NCBI GenBank assembly: GCA_963698735.1
Contig: CAVOSA010000029.1
Span: 1 to 64,000, forward strand
Origin: RPQJ01 sp963698735
Lineage (GTDB): Bacteria > Pseudomonadota > Gammaproteobacteria > Steroidobacterales > Steroidobacteraceae
DNA: 64,000 bases
Direction of reading: 5' to 3'
Part shown: piece by piece, positions 53,403 through 62,538 of the stretch
How the letters are laid out: the number at the start of each line of letters is the position of its first letter
How positions within the stretch are numbered: the stretch's first letter is position 1
Made by a program: the position numbers and the translations under genes
The notes under the pieces: generated by a model
Seen by the model: the letters and a program-made list of their open reading frames with translations, nothing else
Told to the model about the DNA's origin: nothing
The model's database searches: none

Positions 53403-56400
53403 GCTGGCGCCGAAGCGTCGCCGGGCGCCCACTCGCGCCACGCCGAGAGCAGCGGAAAATAGAGCCCGAGCCGGATCGGTTCTTCACCGAGTTCGCGCAC
53501 CAGCGACGCATAGCGTTCCAGCTGCCCGCGATAACGCTCTCGTTCGCGATCGAGGAATTCTTCGCGACCGGCGCCCTCGTGGCTGCTCGTCTTGTAATCC
53601 ACGATCCAGCGCACGCCCGCAGCATCGACGAACGTGCGGTCGATGACGACACTCACGATCTCGCGCTCGACGATGCCGGTCAGCGCCAGTTCCGACTCGG
53701 CATCGCAGTGCGCAGCCTCGAGCAGCCAGCGACCGCGCTCATCCGCCAGCGTACGGCGCACGGCTTCCAGCACCCGGGCCGCCGCGGTCTCACGCCGGTC
53801 GTGCGGCACGCCAAGTTCGGCCAGCTCAGCCCCATAGCGTCGCAGCAGCGCGCGGTGAGCGCGCTCGTCGGGCGGCATCCCGCCGCCTTCGCGCGCGAGA
53901 CGCTGCAATTCGCGATGCACCACGGTGCCCACGTGGCGCGCCGTTTCCGAGGCCCAGTCGAATTCGACGGCCGTCGCAGCCGCCGCACGCGTCAGATCCC
54001 GGACCACGATGGGCGGCGCAGCCGGCGCCGCCGGCCGCTGCCATCCGTCCGGCAACCGCAGCAGCAATGGATCGCGGGGAATGACGTGACCTTCCTCGCC
54101 CTGGATGTTGCCGGTCGCGGCGAGCCTGCGCTCGAACTCGCTGCTGACACCAGGCTCGACCCACAGCAACCCGAGCGCGGACGACTGCCCGGGCGTGCGC
54201 ACCGACAGCTCGCCGGTCTTCTTGTCGGCATCGACCGCGCAGGAGCCGAGCAGGTGCAGCGAGCGCTCGGCGCGAGTCGCAGCCACATACAGCAGTCGGC
54301 GCTTTTCCTGCAGCAGCTTCTCGCGCTCGAGGCGACCGAGCCACTGATACAGAGGATTCTTCTCTTCGGCGCCCGTGGCGGCGACCGGGGCGACGATGAG
54401 CCGATGCCCGCCCCGACCAGGCACTTTCAGCCAGCGCAGCAACGGCGGTGAATCGGCCGCTCCGACACGCTCGAGGCCCGGCACGATCACCGTGTCGAAC
54501 TGCAGACCCTTGGACTTGTGGATCGTCAGCAGTTCGACGTACGTGTCGGACCGCGGATGCGCCGGCGCGTAGAGTTCCAGCAGTGCCTCGCCGAGCCGCG
54601 CCAGGTCGACCGACGCGCCCGGCACCTCGGCCTCGACGTCGCCCAGCACGTCGAGGTAGGCACGGGCCTCATCCAGTTCCCGCTCGCTGCCAAGGGTTGC
54701 AGGGCCGCCGAGCGCATGCCACGCACGCTCGACGGTATCGCGCAGGCCGCAACGACGCCGTTCGCCGAGCGCCTGTTCCAGCACCGGCAGGCAGCGCTCG
54801 AGCCGCGCACGTGCCGGCGCCTCGAGCTGGTACCGCCGCTGCGCCTCGCGCAGCAGCCGCAGGGTGGATCCACGCCGGTCGTCGCCAAACAGAGCATGGC
54901 AATCGGCGAGCGTCAGTCCACACCAGGGTGCACGGAGCACGCCGATCCACGCGGCACGATCGCCGAGGTGCGCGAGTGCACGCGTGAGCGCCAGCAGGTC
55001 GAGCACGGCCGGCCGTGCACCGAGCGGGTCGATGTCGGTGGCCTGGAACCTGATGCCGCGGCGGGCCAGCTCCGCCACGATGTCGAGCAGGTGGCTGCGG
55101 CCCTGCACCAGGATCGCGATACGCGCGTCGGCCTGCTCCGCGTGCCGGCGCTGGATGATGTCCGCCACGGTTTGCGCCTCGAAGCGCCGGCTGCTGCGCA
55201 GGAACGCGTGGACCTGCACACCCCCGTCGCTGCCAGCCTTGGGCGATGCCACGCTCTCCGAAAATCGGACCGCGCCGCGCAACACGTCGTCGCGCGGCGG
55301 CAGCACGCGGGTGAAGCACTGGTTCACCCACTGCACGATCGGCTCGGTCGAGCGGAAGTTCACGCGCAGCGTGAGCGGCTCGAGTTGTATCTCACCGAGC
55401 CCGCGGTCGCGCACGTCGAGGAACAAGCCGACCTCCGCATTGCGGAACCGGTAGATCGACTGCATCGGGTCGCCGACCAGGAACAGCGTGCGGCCGTCAC
55501 CGCGCTCCCATCCGGCTGTCAGGCTCTGCAGCAGCTGCACCTGCGCTTCGGAGGTATCCTGGAATTCGTCGACGAGGACGTGTCGCAGGCGCGCATCGAG
55601 CACGAGTGCGGTGTCGGTCGGCTCGTCGGCTGTGCCGAGCGCTTGCCTGGCCGCCGCCGCGAACTCCGGATAGTCCGCGGCCTTGCGGTCGGCGAACACG
55701 GTCTTGAGTTCTGCCGCCGCCAGTCGCAGCACCAGCAGCAGCGACTTCAGCACCGTCCACTCGGTGTCCTGGTATTCGCCCGGCGGCAGCTCGCGCGTCG
55801 CGTCGAGCGGTTCCCAGAGACCCTCGTGTCGCGCGAACTGGTCAGTTGCCGCCTGGATCTGCGCTTTCAGTGCCGCCAGTTCAGGCCGCTTCCTGTCGGC
55901 TGCCTGCACGCCGACACTGACGGTGAAGCTCTTGCGCGGTTCACCCTTGCCGGTCAACAGGAACTCGGCGAGCCCCTGCCAGTGCGGCACGTCGTCGACG
56001 TCGGCGCCTGGCACGCCAGGACCGCACGCGAGGATCGGGGAGTCCTTGCCGTTTTCGCGCAGCACCTGCGCCGCGCCGCGCGCATGGCCGCAGATTTCCT
56101 CGAGCAGCAACGGCGGGAACGCCCCGGCCAGGGCGGCCAGATGGCCCCGCACCAGCTCCGTTCGACTCGCTTCGAGTTCTGCCCGGGCCGCGCCTTCCTG
56201 GCCGTAGGCCGCGACGTCGGCCGGCAGCACGGGCAGCCATGCTTCGCGCCGCGCGAGCATGCCGGCGATCAGCGCGACGAGCTTGCCCACGTTGTTGTCG
56301 AGGTGCTCGAGCAGGATGCCGACAGCCTCGGCGATGCGAGGGTCTTCCGACGGCAGGTGCGCGAGCAGACGCTCGGCGGCCAGCTCGTGCAGCTCGAGCC

Positions 56401-56839
56401 CGTCCTCGTCGATGCCGAGCCCGGCACCAAGGCCGGAGAGCACCGGCAACCGGCGCGAGAGCGACTGGTTGAGCGCGTCGATCGTCAGCACGCGCAGCCG
56501 GCTCGGATTCCGCAGCAGGCCCCAATCCTTGTCCGCATCGGCTGCGAGCACGCGCAGTGCCAGCGCGCGTGTCTCTGCACGCAACTCTGACGCGGGATCT
56601 CGGCAATGGCGCAGTGACTCGAGGATGCGGTTGCGCATCTCTGCCGCCGCCTTGCGCGTGAACGTGATCGCGAGCAGCGCCTCAGGCTGCTCGACGACGG
56701 CCAGGAGTGCGAGGAAACGCTGCGTCAGCAGTTCGGTCTTGCCGGAGCCTGCGGGCGCCTGGACGATGAAGCATCGATCGACGGCGAGCGCCGCCATGCG
56801 CGCCTGCGTGTCGGCCAGCAGCAGGTCAGCCGGCAGCAT
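53399..56839 (-). CDS. AddA-like UvrD-type helicase/nuclease
   Basis: This 1146-residue DNA repair protein has a Walker A motif A-P-A-G-S-G-K-T at residues 28-35 and A-I-T-F-T-R-K-A-A-A-E-M. The helicase motif II is V-D-E-F-Q-D-T, with V-G-D-P-M-Q-S-I-Y-R-F-R and T-I-H-K-S-K-G-L-Q-F following. Its C-terminal nuclease has V-D-Y-K-T-S and other acidic residues of the PD-(D/E)XK fold. With the next gene upstream it forms an AddAB-type complex that processes double-strand breaks for recombination. ATG 56839 overlaps the partner gene by 14 bases. Confidence 0.88.
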   Translation of the reverse strand: MLPADLLLADTQARMAALAVDRCFIVQAPAGSGKTELLTQRFLALLAVVEQPEALLAITFTRKAAAEMRNRILESLRHCRDPASELRAETRALALRVLAADADKDWGLLRNPSRLRVLTIDALNQSLSRRLPVLSGLGAGLGIDEDGLELHELAAERLLAHLPSEDPRIAEAVGILLEHLDNNVGKLVALIAGMLARREAWLPVLPADVAAYGQEGAARAELEASRTELVRGHLAALAGAFPPLLLEEICGHARGAAQVLRENGKDSPILACGPGVPGADVDDVPHWQGLAEFLLTGKGEPRKSFTVSVGVQAADRKRPELAALKAQIQAATDQFARHEGLWEPLDATRELPPGEYQDTEWTVLKSLLLVLRLAAAELKTVFADRKAADYPEFAAAARQALGTADEPTDTALVLDARLRHVLVDEFQDTSEAQVQLLQSLTAGWERGDGRTLFLVGDPMQSIYRFRNAEVGLFLDVRDRGLGEIQLEPLTLRVNFRSTEPIVQWVNQCFTRVLPPRDDVLRGAVRFSESVASPKAGSDGGVQVHAFLRSSRRFEAQTVADIIQRRHAEQADARIAILVQGRSHLLDIVAELARRGIRFQATDIDPLGARPAVLDLLALTRALAHLGDRAAWIGVLRAPWCGLTLADCHALFGDDRRGSTLRLLREAQRRYQLEAPARARLERCLPVLEQALGERRRCGLRDTVERAWHALGGPATLGSERELDEARAYLDVLGDVEAEVPGASVDLARLGEALLELYAPAHPRSDTYVELLTIHKSKGLQFDTVIVPGLERVGAADSPPLLRWLKVPGRGGHRLIVAPVAATGAEEKNPLYQWLGRLEREKLLQEKRRLLYVAATRAERSLHLLGSCAVDADKKTGELSVRTPGQSSALGLLWVEPGVSSEFERRLAATGNIQGEEGHVIPRDPLLLRLPDGWQRPAAPAAPPIVVRDLTRAAAATAVEFDWASETARHVGTVVHRELQRLAREGGGMPPDERAHRALLRRYGAELAELGVPHDRRETAAARVLEAVRRTLADERGRWLLEAAHCDAESELALTGIVEREIVSVVIDRTFVDAAGVRWIVDYKTSSHEGAGREEFLDRERERYRGQLERYASLVRELGEEPIRLGLYFPLLSAWREWAPGDASAPA

Positions 56840-59453
56840 CGTCGGCCTCCTCCGCGTCGACGAGCGCCTGCGACGAACGGCAGACACCGGGCAGGTGGCA
56901 GTAACGGCACGCCCTGGCCGGGTTCGGCGCCAACCGCGCGTCTCCCTGCGCGTGCTCGCACGCGAGCGCTTCCAGGCGGCGGTGCCACGCCAGCAACAGA
57001 TCGTCCCAGCTCGCGTAGTCCTTGAACGGCGCCTTGGCCGCGTCAAACGTCCTGAGCTGCGGGAAGTCCGCGCCGTCGCGCGCGAACCCGCGATACTCCG
57101 TGCTGCCCTTGCTCACGATCCCGAACGCGACGGCACTGACGTGATCCTGGCCCACGGCAAGCACGTACAAAGGCAGCTGCGGCAGCTCGGGTCGTTCCCC
57201 CATCCAGGCCGCAGGCTGCGCGCTCGTTCCGGTCTTGTAGTCGATCACCGCGAACGACCCGTCGGCGAGGCGGTCCACCCGATCGAGCACGATGCGAACC
57301 TGGACACCACCCACGTCCACGATGCGGTCGTCCTCGACCTTGTCGACGCTGAAAGGTGTGCGTTCGGCATCGTGCTGGAGCAGTTCGAGTACGCGCGCCG
57401 CAAGCCAGCGCGCTTCGAGATCGAGCAGTCGCAGCCCGACCGCGTCCACGACCCGGCGCAACGGCTCGAGTCCTGTGCCCACGATTTCGCTCACCCGGGT
57501 CACGCGCTCCGCGGGCGTCATCGCCAGCAGCTGAGCCTGGTCGTGCACCTGCTGCCAGAACGCCTGCAGCACCGCGTGGGCCAGTCTGCCGCGTTCCGTC
57601 GGCGCGATGCCCGCGACCGGGTCTTCGAGTGCGCTGCCGCCCAACCGCAGCTCGACAGCGGCCCGAAACGGGCAGCTCGCCTGCAGTTCCAGCAGCCGCG
57701 CGCCGCCCTTGACCACTTCGTAGGGTGCAAACGCCGGCATCCAGCCATCGACCAGCGTATCGAGCACCGGTCGCGCGTCGAACAAGGCCTGCGACGCCTG
57801 TGCGCCCGGCCACAACTCCGGTTCCGCAAGTCGCGGCAATCCCGCAACCAGCGCGCTCGGGAGCAGCGGCGCCTCGTCCTCGAACCGGGGCACGCTGCAG
57901 ATCGCCGTATCCGCTGCAGCACAGAGCCTTTGCAGCGTGCGGCGTGCCTGTTGTTCCGCAAGCCCGGCCGTCGCACCGGGCACGCCCTGCCGCAACTGCC
58001 AGGCGCGCGGCAGGAACGGATCGGGGCTCGCGGGCGCGGGCCAGCGCGCTGCATCGAGCCCGCAGATCCACAACGCATCGAAATGCATGCCCACGGCGGT
58101 ATCCGGATCGATGACCAGCAGCGGTGCTGCGATTTCCTGCGGCTCGAACGAGGTCGCCGCGGCCAGGCCGCGCAGGTGGGACAGCGCGATCGACGCCCGC
58201 ATTGGACCGGCGACGTCGTCACTTGCGCTGAATTCTCCAAGCAGCGACTGCAGGCGCTGGACCGCCTGGTGCTCGACGCTGCCCGGCTCCGCACCGGGCC
58301 AGCCGATGTCGCGGAGCAAGCCGAAGAACTCGGGCGCCCACAGGCTCGGCAGGCGCAGCGCCGTCCAGTGCTTCGCGCGTGCCGCAGCAGCATCCAGCCG
58401 GTCAGCCGTCACCTGGCAGCCGTTGGCGCGCGCTGCCCGTGCCAGGTAATCGAGTCCTGCCTGCGGCACGCCCGCCTTGCGCAGGATCACGTCGAGTTCT
58501 GCACGGGCAAAGGCTTCGTCAGCCGCGGCGCCATCGTAGGGACCGCGCAGCAGCGCACTGGCGGTGGCCAGGTCCGGCGGTGCGAGGGCCGCCTCGAGCC
58601 AACCGAGCGCTGCCGAGACCACGGCACGTTCGACCAGGGGCCGCGCAGCGGCGAGCTCGTACGCCGTGGATTCAGGCGCCGGGCCACCGGTGAATGCCGC
58701 GCCTGGCACCAGCACGCGGTCCAGGATGCGGCGTACACGCGAACGCTCGCGGCCGAGATTGGGCACGATCAGTGCCAGCCGCTCGTCTGGCCGGGCCTGC
58801 AGCCGCTGGGCCGCCCAGCGCGCGGCCGTTTCGAGTTCGGCGTCGGAATCTTCGCATTCGACCACCTGTGCGGTGATAGCGTCGTCTGCGGCCGTCATTG
58901 CGCGCAGCGAAATCGGAACGCCTTCCTGCACCAGACGCTCGACGAACGCGACCTGCCCCGGTGTCCAGTGGTCGAAGCCTACGAACTCGAGCGGCAGGCC
59001 CGTGGCGAACGGGCCGACCGTTCGCGAAGCCAGTGCGGGATCGAGCCAGTCTCCCTGCCTCAGCCAGCGACCGAATTCGTCGGCCCAGCGCGCGAACGCC
59101 CGGACTTCAGGGCTGTCGTCGGCGGCGAGTGCGGCGGCCGGAATCAGGTACTCGTGGTGCAGCGCCCACGAACGCTGGGCGACGGCCCCAAGCCCCGCCG
59201 GCAGCAACACCGGCCGCAGGTCCACGTCGCGGCGAACAATCTGCTCCCAGACGATCAGGCCGTGGTTAGGCTCGAGCCAGCGGGCAGAGGTCCGTCCTGC
59301 CACGCGATCGGCCTCGAACTGGCGGCGCAGCAACTCAGGCCAGGTAACGACGTCGGGTGTCGCCCAGGCGCGCAGTCCGCGGGCCTGGCATGCCATGTCG
59401 TGACGGGCGCGCAGAAAGTGCGCGAGACGGCGAGTCGGGGTGACGTAAGCCAC
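56826..59453 (-). CDS. AddB-like PD-(D/E)XK nuclease (probable DNA repair protein)
   Basis: This protein of about 875 residues has an inactive-helicase-like N-terminal part (T-P-T-R-R-L-A-H-F-L-R near the start) and a C-terminal PD-(D/E)XK nuclease with A-V-I-D-Y-K-T-G-T. A late Cys cluster, C-R-Y-C-H-L-P-G-V-C, resembles the iron-sulphur site of AddB. GTG 59453, with AAGG six bases upstream, gives V-A-Y-V-T-P-T-R-R. No ATG serves this start, and farther upstream the frame is AT-rich with no support. Confidence 0.82.
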   Translation of the reverse strand: MAYVTPTRRLAHFLRARHDMACQARGLRAWATPDVVTWPELLRRQFEADRVAGRTSARWLEPNHGLIVWEQIVRRDVDLRPVLLPAGLGAVAQRSWALHHEYLIPAAALAADDSPEVRAFARWADEFGRWLRQGDWLDPALASRTVGPFATGLPLEFVGFDHWTPGQVAFVERLVQEGVPISLRAMTAADDAITAQVVECEDSDAELETAARWAAQRLQARPDERLALIVPNLGRERSRVRRILDRVLVPGAAFTGGPAPESTAYELAAARPLVERAVVSAALGWLEAALAPPDLATASALLRGPYDGAAADEAFARAELDVILRKAGVPQAGLDYLARAARANGCQVTADRLDAAAARAKHWTALRLPSLWAPEFFGLLRDIGWPGAEPGSVEHQAVQRLQSLLGEFSASDDVAGPMRASIALSHLRGLAAATSFEPQEIAAPLLVIDPDTAVGMHFDALWICGLDAARWPAPASPDPFLPRAWQLRQGVPGATAGLAEQQARRTLQRLCAAADTAICSVPRFEDEAPLLPSALVAGLPRLAEPELWPGAQASQALFDARPVLDTLVDGWMPAFAPYEVVKGGARLLELQASCPFRAAVELRLGGSALEDPVAGIAPTERGRLAHAVLQAFWQQVHDQAQLLAMTPAERVTRVSEIVGTGLEPLRRVVDAVGLRLLDLEARWLAARVLELLQHDAERTPFSVDKVEDDRIVDVGGVQVRIVLDRVDRLADGSFAVIDYKTGTSAQPAAWMGERPELPQLPLYVLAVGQDHVSAVAFGIVSKGSTEYRGFARDGADFPQLRTFDAAKAPFKDYASWDDLLLAWHRRLEALACEHAQGDARLAPNPARACRYCHLPGVCRSSQALVDAEEADDAAG

Positions 59454-59533
59454 ACCCGGCCTTAACTCGTCCTTTGAGTATCTATTGTTTTCCTTAGTTT
59501 TCAGTTCGTTATCGTTCTTTTGCAGAATCCTGA
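59454..59533 (-). promoter_or_regulatory. AT-rich promoter region upstream of the AddB-like gene
   Basis: About 80 bases with about 36% GC lie between alaA and the AddB-like gene, in a window that is otherwise much richer in GC. On the minus strand it contains AT-rich runs such as AAGGAAAACAATAGATACT. It is the likely promoter for the nuclease-helicase operon, although exact -35 and -10 boxes cannot be fixed. Part of it also stays open in frame with the nuclease. Confidence 0.45.
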
Positions 59534-60802
59534 TTAACCCTCGACCGCGCGCAGGGGGGTCGGGCGTGAGACTGGCTCGTCGCCGGCAGCATAGTTGTCG
59601 AGCAGTTCTTCCATGCGGTTGAAGACGTCCGTCAGGACCTCGGGCTCCGGCAGGTTCGTCACCCGGAAATGCGTGTTGTAGGAGACGTTGAAACTCGTGC
59701 CCGGAGCGACCAGCACGTGCTTGTGCTCCAGCAGGTCCATCGCGAACCGCCGGTCGTCGAAACCCGGCACGCGCCGCGTGTCGACGCCCACGAAGCCGTA
59801 GAGCGCCCCCATCGGCGGAGTGAGGGTCAGGTACCTGCTGCGTGCCACGGCCTCGATGATGGCCTTGCGTGACTCGTACAGCCGTCCGCCCGGCCGCACC
59901 AGCTCCCGGATGCTCTGGTAACCGCCGAGCGCCGTCTGCACGGCCCATTGTCCCGCCACGTTGCTGCAGAGACGCAGCGACGAGAGCAGCTCGAGGCCGG
60001 AGAGGTACTCGCGCGAGTTCTCGATGTCGCCCGAGAAGACCGCCCACCCGACCCGGTAGCCGCACGCGCGATAGACCTTCGACAGGCCGCTCATCGTGCA
60101 GCACAGCGTGTGCTGCACGACGGTGGCCATCGGCACGAACTCCGCGCCGTCGTAGGTCATCTGGTCATAGATCTCGTCGGCGAACACCACCAGATGATGT
60201 TTCTCAGCGATGCGCGCGATGGCTTCGAGCACTTCACGCGGGTAGACGGCGCCCGTCGGGTTATTGGGGTTGATCACCACGATCGCGCGCGTGCGCTTGG
60301 TGATCAGCGATTCGATCTCCTCCGGATCCGGCACGAAGCCGCGCTCCGGACGGCAGGGATAGTGCATCGCCTTGCCACGGTTCAGGTTCACTGCGGCGGT
60401 CCACAGCGGATAGTCGGGGCTCGGGACGAGCACCTCTTCGTCCGCCGCGAGCAGCGCACGCAGCGTGAGGTCGATGAGTTCGCTGACGCCGTTGCCGATG
60501 AACACGTCGTCGGCCGTGACGCCACGGACGCCGCGGTCCTGCTGTTGCATGACCACTGCTTCGCGCGCCGGAAAGATGCCTTTCTGGTGGCAGTAGCCTT
60601 CGGCCGCGCGCAGGTTCTCGATCATCGCGAGGCGCATGGTCTCGGGCGTGCGGAAGCCGAAAGCGCCAGGGTTGCCGATGTTCAGCGAGACGATGTCGTA
60701 ACCCATGCGTTCCATTTCCTGGGCGCGACGGGCGAGTTTGCCGCGAATCTCGTAGCGGACGTTGGCGAGGCCGGGACTCGGGCGGACTGAACGGGTGGAC
60801 AT
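59534..60802 (-). CDS. alaA: Alanine-forming glutamate-pyruvate aminotransferase (AlaA-like)
   Basis: This 422-residue class I/II aminotransferase closely follows E. coli AlaA. It has L-N-I-G-N-P near 40-45, P-D-Y-P-L-W-T-A-A-V, N-P-N-N-P-T-G, F-A-D-E-I-Y-D (Asp209) and S-G-L-S-K with PLP Lys242. It should make alanine from pyruvate with glutamate. ATG 60802 gives the family start; a TTG at 60835 is less likely. Confidence 0.88.
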   Translation of the reverse strand: MSTRSVRPSPGLANVRYEIRGKLARRAQEMERMGYDIVSLNIGNPGAFGFRTPETMRLAMIENLRAAEGYCHQKGIFPAREAVVMQQQDRGVRGVTADDVFIGNGVSELIDLTLRALLAADEEVLVPSPDYPLWTAAVNLNRGKAMHYPCRPERGFVPDPEEIESLITKRTRAIVVINPNNPTGAVYPREVLEAIARIAEKHHLVVFADEIYDQMTYDGAEFVPMATVVQHTLCCTMSGLSKVYRACGYRVGWAVFSGDIENSREYLSGLELLSSLRLCSNVAGQWAVQTALGGYQSIRELVRPGGRLYESRKAIIEAVARSRYLTLTPPMGALYGFVGVDTRRVPGFDDRRFAMDLLEHKHVLVAPGTSFNVSYNTHFRVTNLPEPEVLTDVFNRMEELLDNYAAGDEPVSRPTPLRAVEG

Positions 60803-60847
60803 GGTCGTCGCTGCCTGGCGGAGATCGTCCGCCAATTATCGCACCAG

Positions 60848-61567
60848 TCAGAGGCCTAGAACGATGCCCACTCCACAAAGGCTCAGTGCGGCGCCGGCCA
60901 GGGCATGGGAGTACCTCTCCATCGAGGCCAGCGGGAAGCGCTCCAGGCCGCGCGTGGCGAGGTAGACGATTACCGTCATCGTGGCGATCGTGGCGGCGGC
61001 GAATGCCATGACCACCACCGTGAGCCCCCACCAGCTGTGCTGCGACGCCGGGTACATCACCAGGGGGATCAACGCCTCGCACGGGCCGAGGACGAAGATC
61101 ACGAACAGCGCCCACGGCGTGATGCTGCGGACGTTGTCGGTGTCGAGCTGGATGTGGACGTGCGCATGCTCGTCCTGCGTGTGGTGGCCGTGCGCATGCC
61201 GGTGACGCGTGCCGTCGGCATGGATGTGCTCGTGGGAATGCTCCCGGCTGCGCCAGGCCTGCTTCAACCCCCACGCCATATACACGAGTCCGAACGCGAT
61301 CAGCGCCCACGCCGCAAGGTCGCCGCGCAGCCCCTCGAGCCATTGCAGGCGATGGAGTGACGCGCCGAGGGCGATGCCGACGAAGCCGATGACGATCGAA
61401 CCCAGCACATGGCCGACGCCGCAGAATGCGGTGACGAGCATCGTCTTGCGACGCGTCCAGTTACGGGCCGCGGACATCGCCACGAACGGCAGGTAGTGGT
61501 CGGGCCCAAGCACGGTGTGCACGAAGCCGATCGATACGGCAGTCAGCACCAGCAGCCCGAGGTCCAT
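60848..61567 (-). CDS. Metal-transporter-like membrane protein with a histidine-rich loop
   Basis: This 239-residue protein has about six membrane helices. H-T-V-L-G-P-D-H-Y-L near residues 17-26 resembles the metal motif of nickel/cobalt transporters. A cytoplasmic or periplasmic loop at about residues 110-138 is very rich in His (about 15) with Asp and Glu. It belongs to the UreH/HupE/NicO-like group. Transport of Ni, Co, Fe or Zn, inward or outward, is possible, but direction and metal cannot be told from the sequence. Confidence 0.65.
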   Translation of the reverse strand: MDLGLLVLTAVSIGFVHTVLGPDHYLPFVAMSAARNWTRRKTMLVTAFCGVGHVLGSIVIGFVGIALGASLHRLQWLEGLRGDLAAWALIAFGLVYMAWGLKQAWRSREHSHEHIHADGTRHRHAHGHHTQDEHAHVHIQLDTDNVRSITPWALFVIFVLGPCEALIPLVMYPASQHSWWGLTVVVMAFAAATIATMTVIVYLATRGLERFPLASMERYSHALAGAALSLCGVGIVLGL

Positions 61568-61763
61568 GTCGACGCCTCTCCCGACAGGGCCGGTTCGTGC
61601 CCCGATCGAACGGGGAGATAACCACAGGACCAGGGGCCTGCCAACCGCGGGAATCCCCTACGGAACCTCGGATTTTTTTCGACTCCTGGCCGGATTGTGC
61701 TGCGGGCATGCTTGTCGAAGGCTGGATACCCGGCGCCGCGAGCGGACCACCACCAGAAGCAGA

Positions 61764-61786
61764 GACCCCGGCGCGGGGCCGGGGTC
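61764..61786. terminator. GC-rich stem-loop downstream of the NTF2-like gene
   Basis: GACCCCGG at 61764-61771 pairs with CCGGGGTC at 61779-61786 across a 7-base loop. It lies 41-63 bases past the stop of the minus-strand gene at 61827. No T-run follows on the minus strand. The first 16 bases from 61765 recur at 62397. Confidence 0.4.
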
Positions 61787-61826
61787 AGGTTTGCGTTGGT
61801 TCAAGCCAACCTGGAGGCCAGCAACC

Positions 61827-62294
61827 TCACTTCTTCGGATCGTCTCCGCCCGCCCAGGTCAGGAACAGCCAGCGGCCGCCCTCCTTGACCAGCACATCCG
61901 TGTAATGGCCGGTGACCGTCTCACGTTCTTTCTTGTAGTTCTCGCGAGCGACCATGTAGTTGTACTGCACCACCGCAATGTTGCCGGTGATGGTCGCCGA
62001 GATTGGGAACAGCTCCTGCTCGAGGGTCGAACCGTTGTCGGCATCGAACCGGCTCCAGTGCTTGAGCGAGGCCTTGTCGCGAGGCATCGGCGCACCAGTT
62101 TCCCAGAACCTCATGTTCTGATGAACCATGGTGTCGATCCAACTCATGTCTTTCGTCGCCGACATCTTCCATTGCTGCTGTTCGACCTTCCAGATCTCCT
62201 GCTGCTCGGCGCTCCATTCCTCTGCGGACGCTGTGCCAGCAAATGCGCAGAGCACCAGCACGGCCGTGGCCTTGGCCACCATTCGAGTGAACAT
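61827..62294 (-). CDS. Secreted NTF2-like protein
   Basis: This 155-residue protein has a signal peptide ending near A-S-A-E-E-W. The mature part of ~130 residues resembles the SnoaL/NTF2-like fold, rich in Trp and with a W-F... cavity-type ending (G-R-W-L-F-L-T-W). No catalytic residue is certain. A role in binding a small molecule in the periplasm is an inference. Confidence 0.65.
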   Translation of the reverse strand: MFTRMVAKATAVLVLCAFAGTASAEEWSAEQQEIWKVEQQQWKMSATKDMSWIDTMVHQNMRFWETGAPMPRDKASLKHWSRFDADNGSTLEQELFPISATITGNIAVVQYNYMVARENYKKERETVTGHYTDVLVKEGGRWLFLTWAGGDDPKK

Positions 62295-62396
62295 TGGTCA
62301 TCCCCCTTGAGTGCATTATGTCGTTGGGCACCTGGCTCCCTCTGCCGGGGTGCGGGCCACAGGCTACTCCGTTCGGCGGGAGTCATGGGACCTTGA

Positions 62397-62412
62397 ACCC
62401 CGGCGCGGGGCC
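62397..62412 (+). repeat. Second copy of a 16-base GC-rich repeat
   Basis: ACCCCGGCGCGGGGCC at 62397-62412 is identical to 61765-61780, in the same orientation. The two copies lie on either side of the secreted NTF2-like gene. They may be a dispersed intergenic element or chance similarity in GC-rich DNA. Confidence 0.5.
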
Positions 62413-62461
62413 AGTCGCAGCCCGCTTCGCAGCAAGAACGCGCTCAGGCGCTGCGTTTCGA

Positions 62462-62535
62462 GCGGTGGGTCCGGTGTCCTTGCCGTTCCGCGTATCGGCC
62501 TTCCCGCGGAACGGCAAGGACACCGGACCCGCCGC
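62462..62535. repeat. Long perfect inverted repeat (hairpin) after the OppF-like gene
   Basis: A perfect 26-base arm at 62467-62492 is complementary to 62505-62530, with a 12-base loop. With one G-U pair the RNA stem extends to 62462-62535, 31 pairs. It starts 3 bases after the stop of the minus-strand ATPase gene. No T-run follows, so it could be a terminator of an unusual kind, an RNA stabiliser or a mobile-element-like repeat. Confidence 0.85.
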
Positions 62536-62538
62536 CTG

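Noticed and set aside
56259..59465. Very long plus-strand frame (1068 codons) opposite the AddAB-like genes
   Set aside because: The translated sequence is Arg/Ser/Ala-rich without hydrophobic core or motifs. The minus strand carries clear helicase and nuclease motifs over the same DNA.
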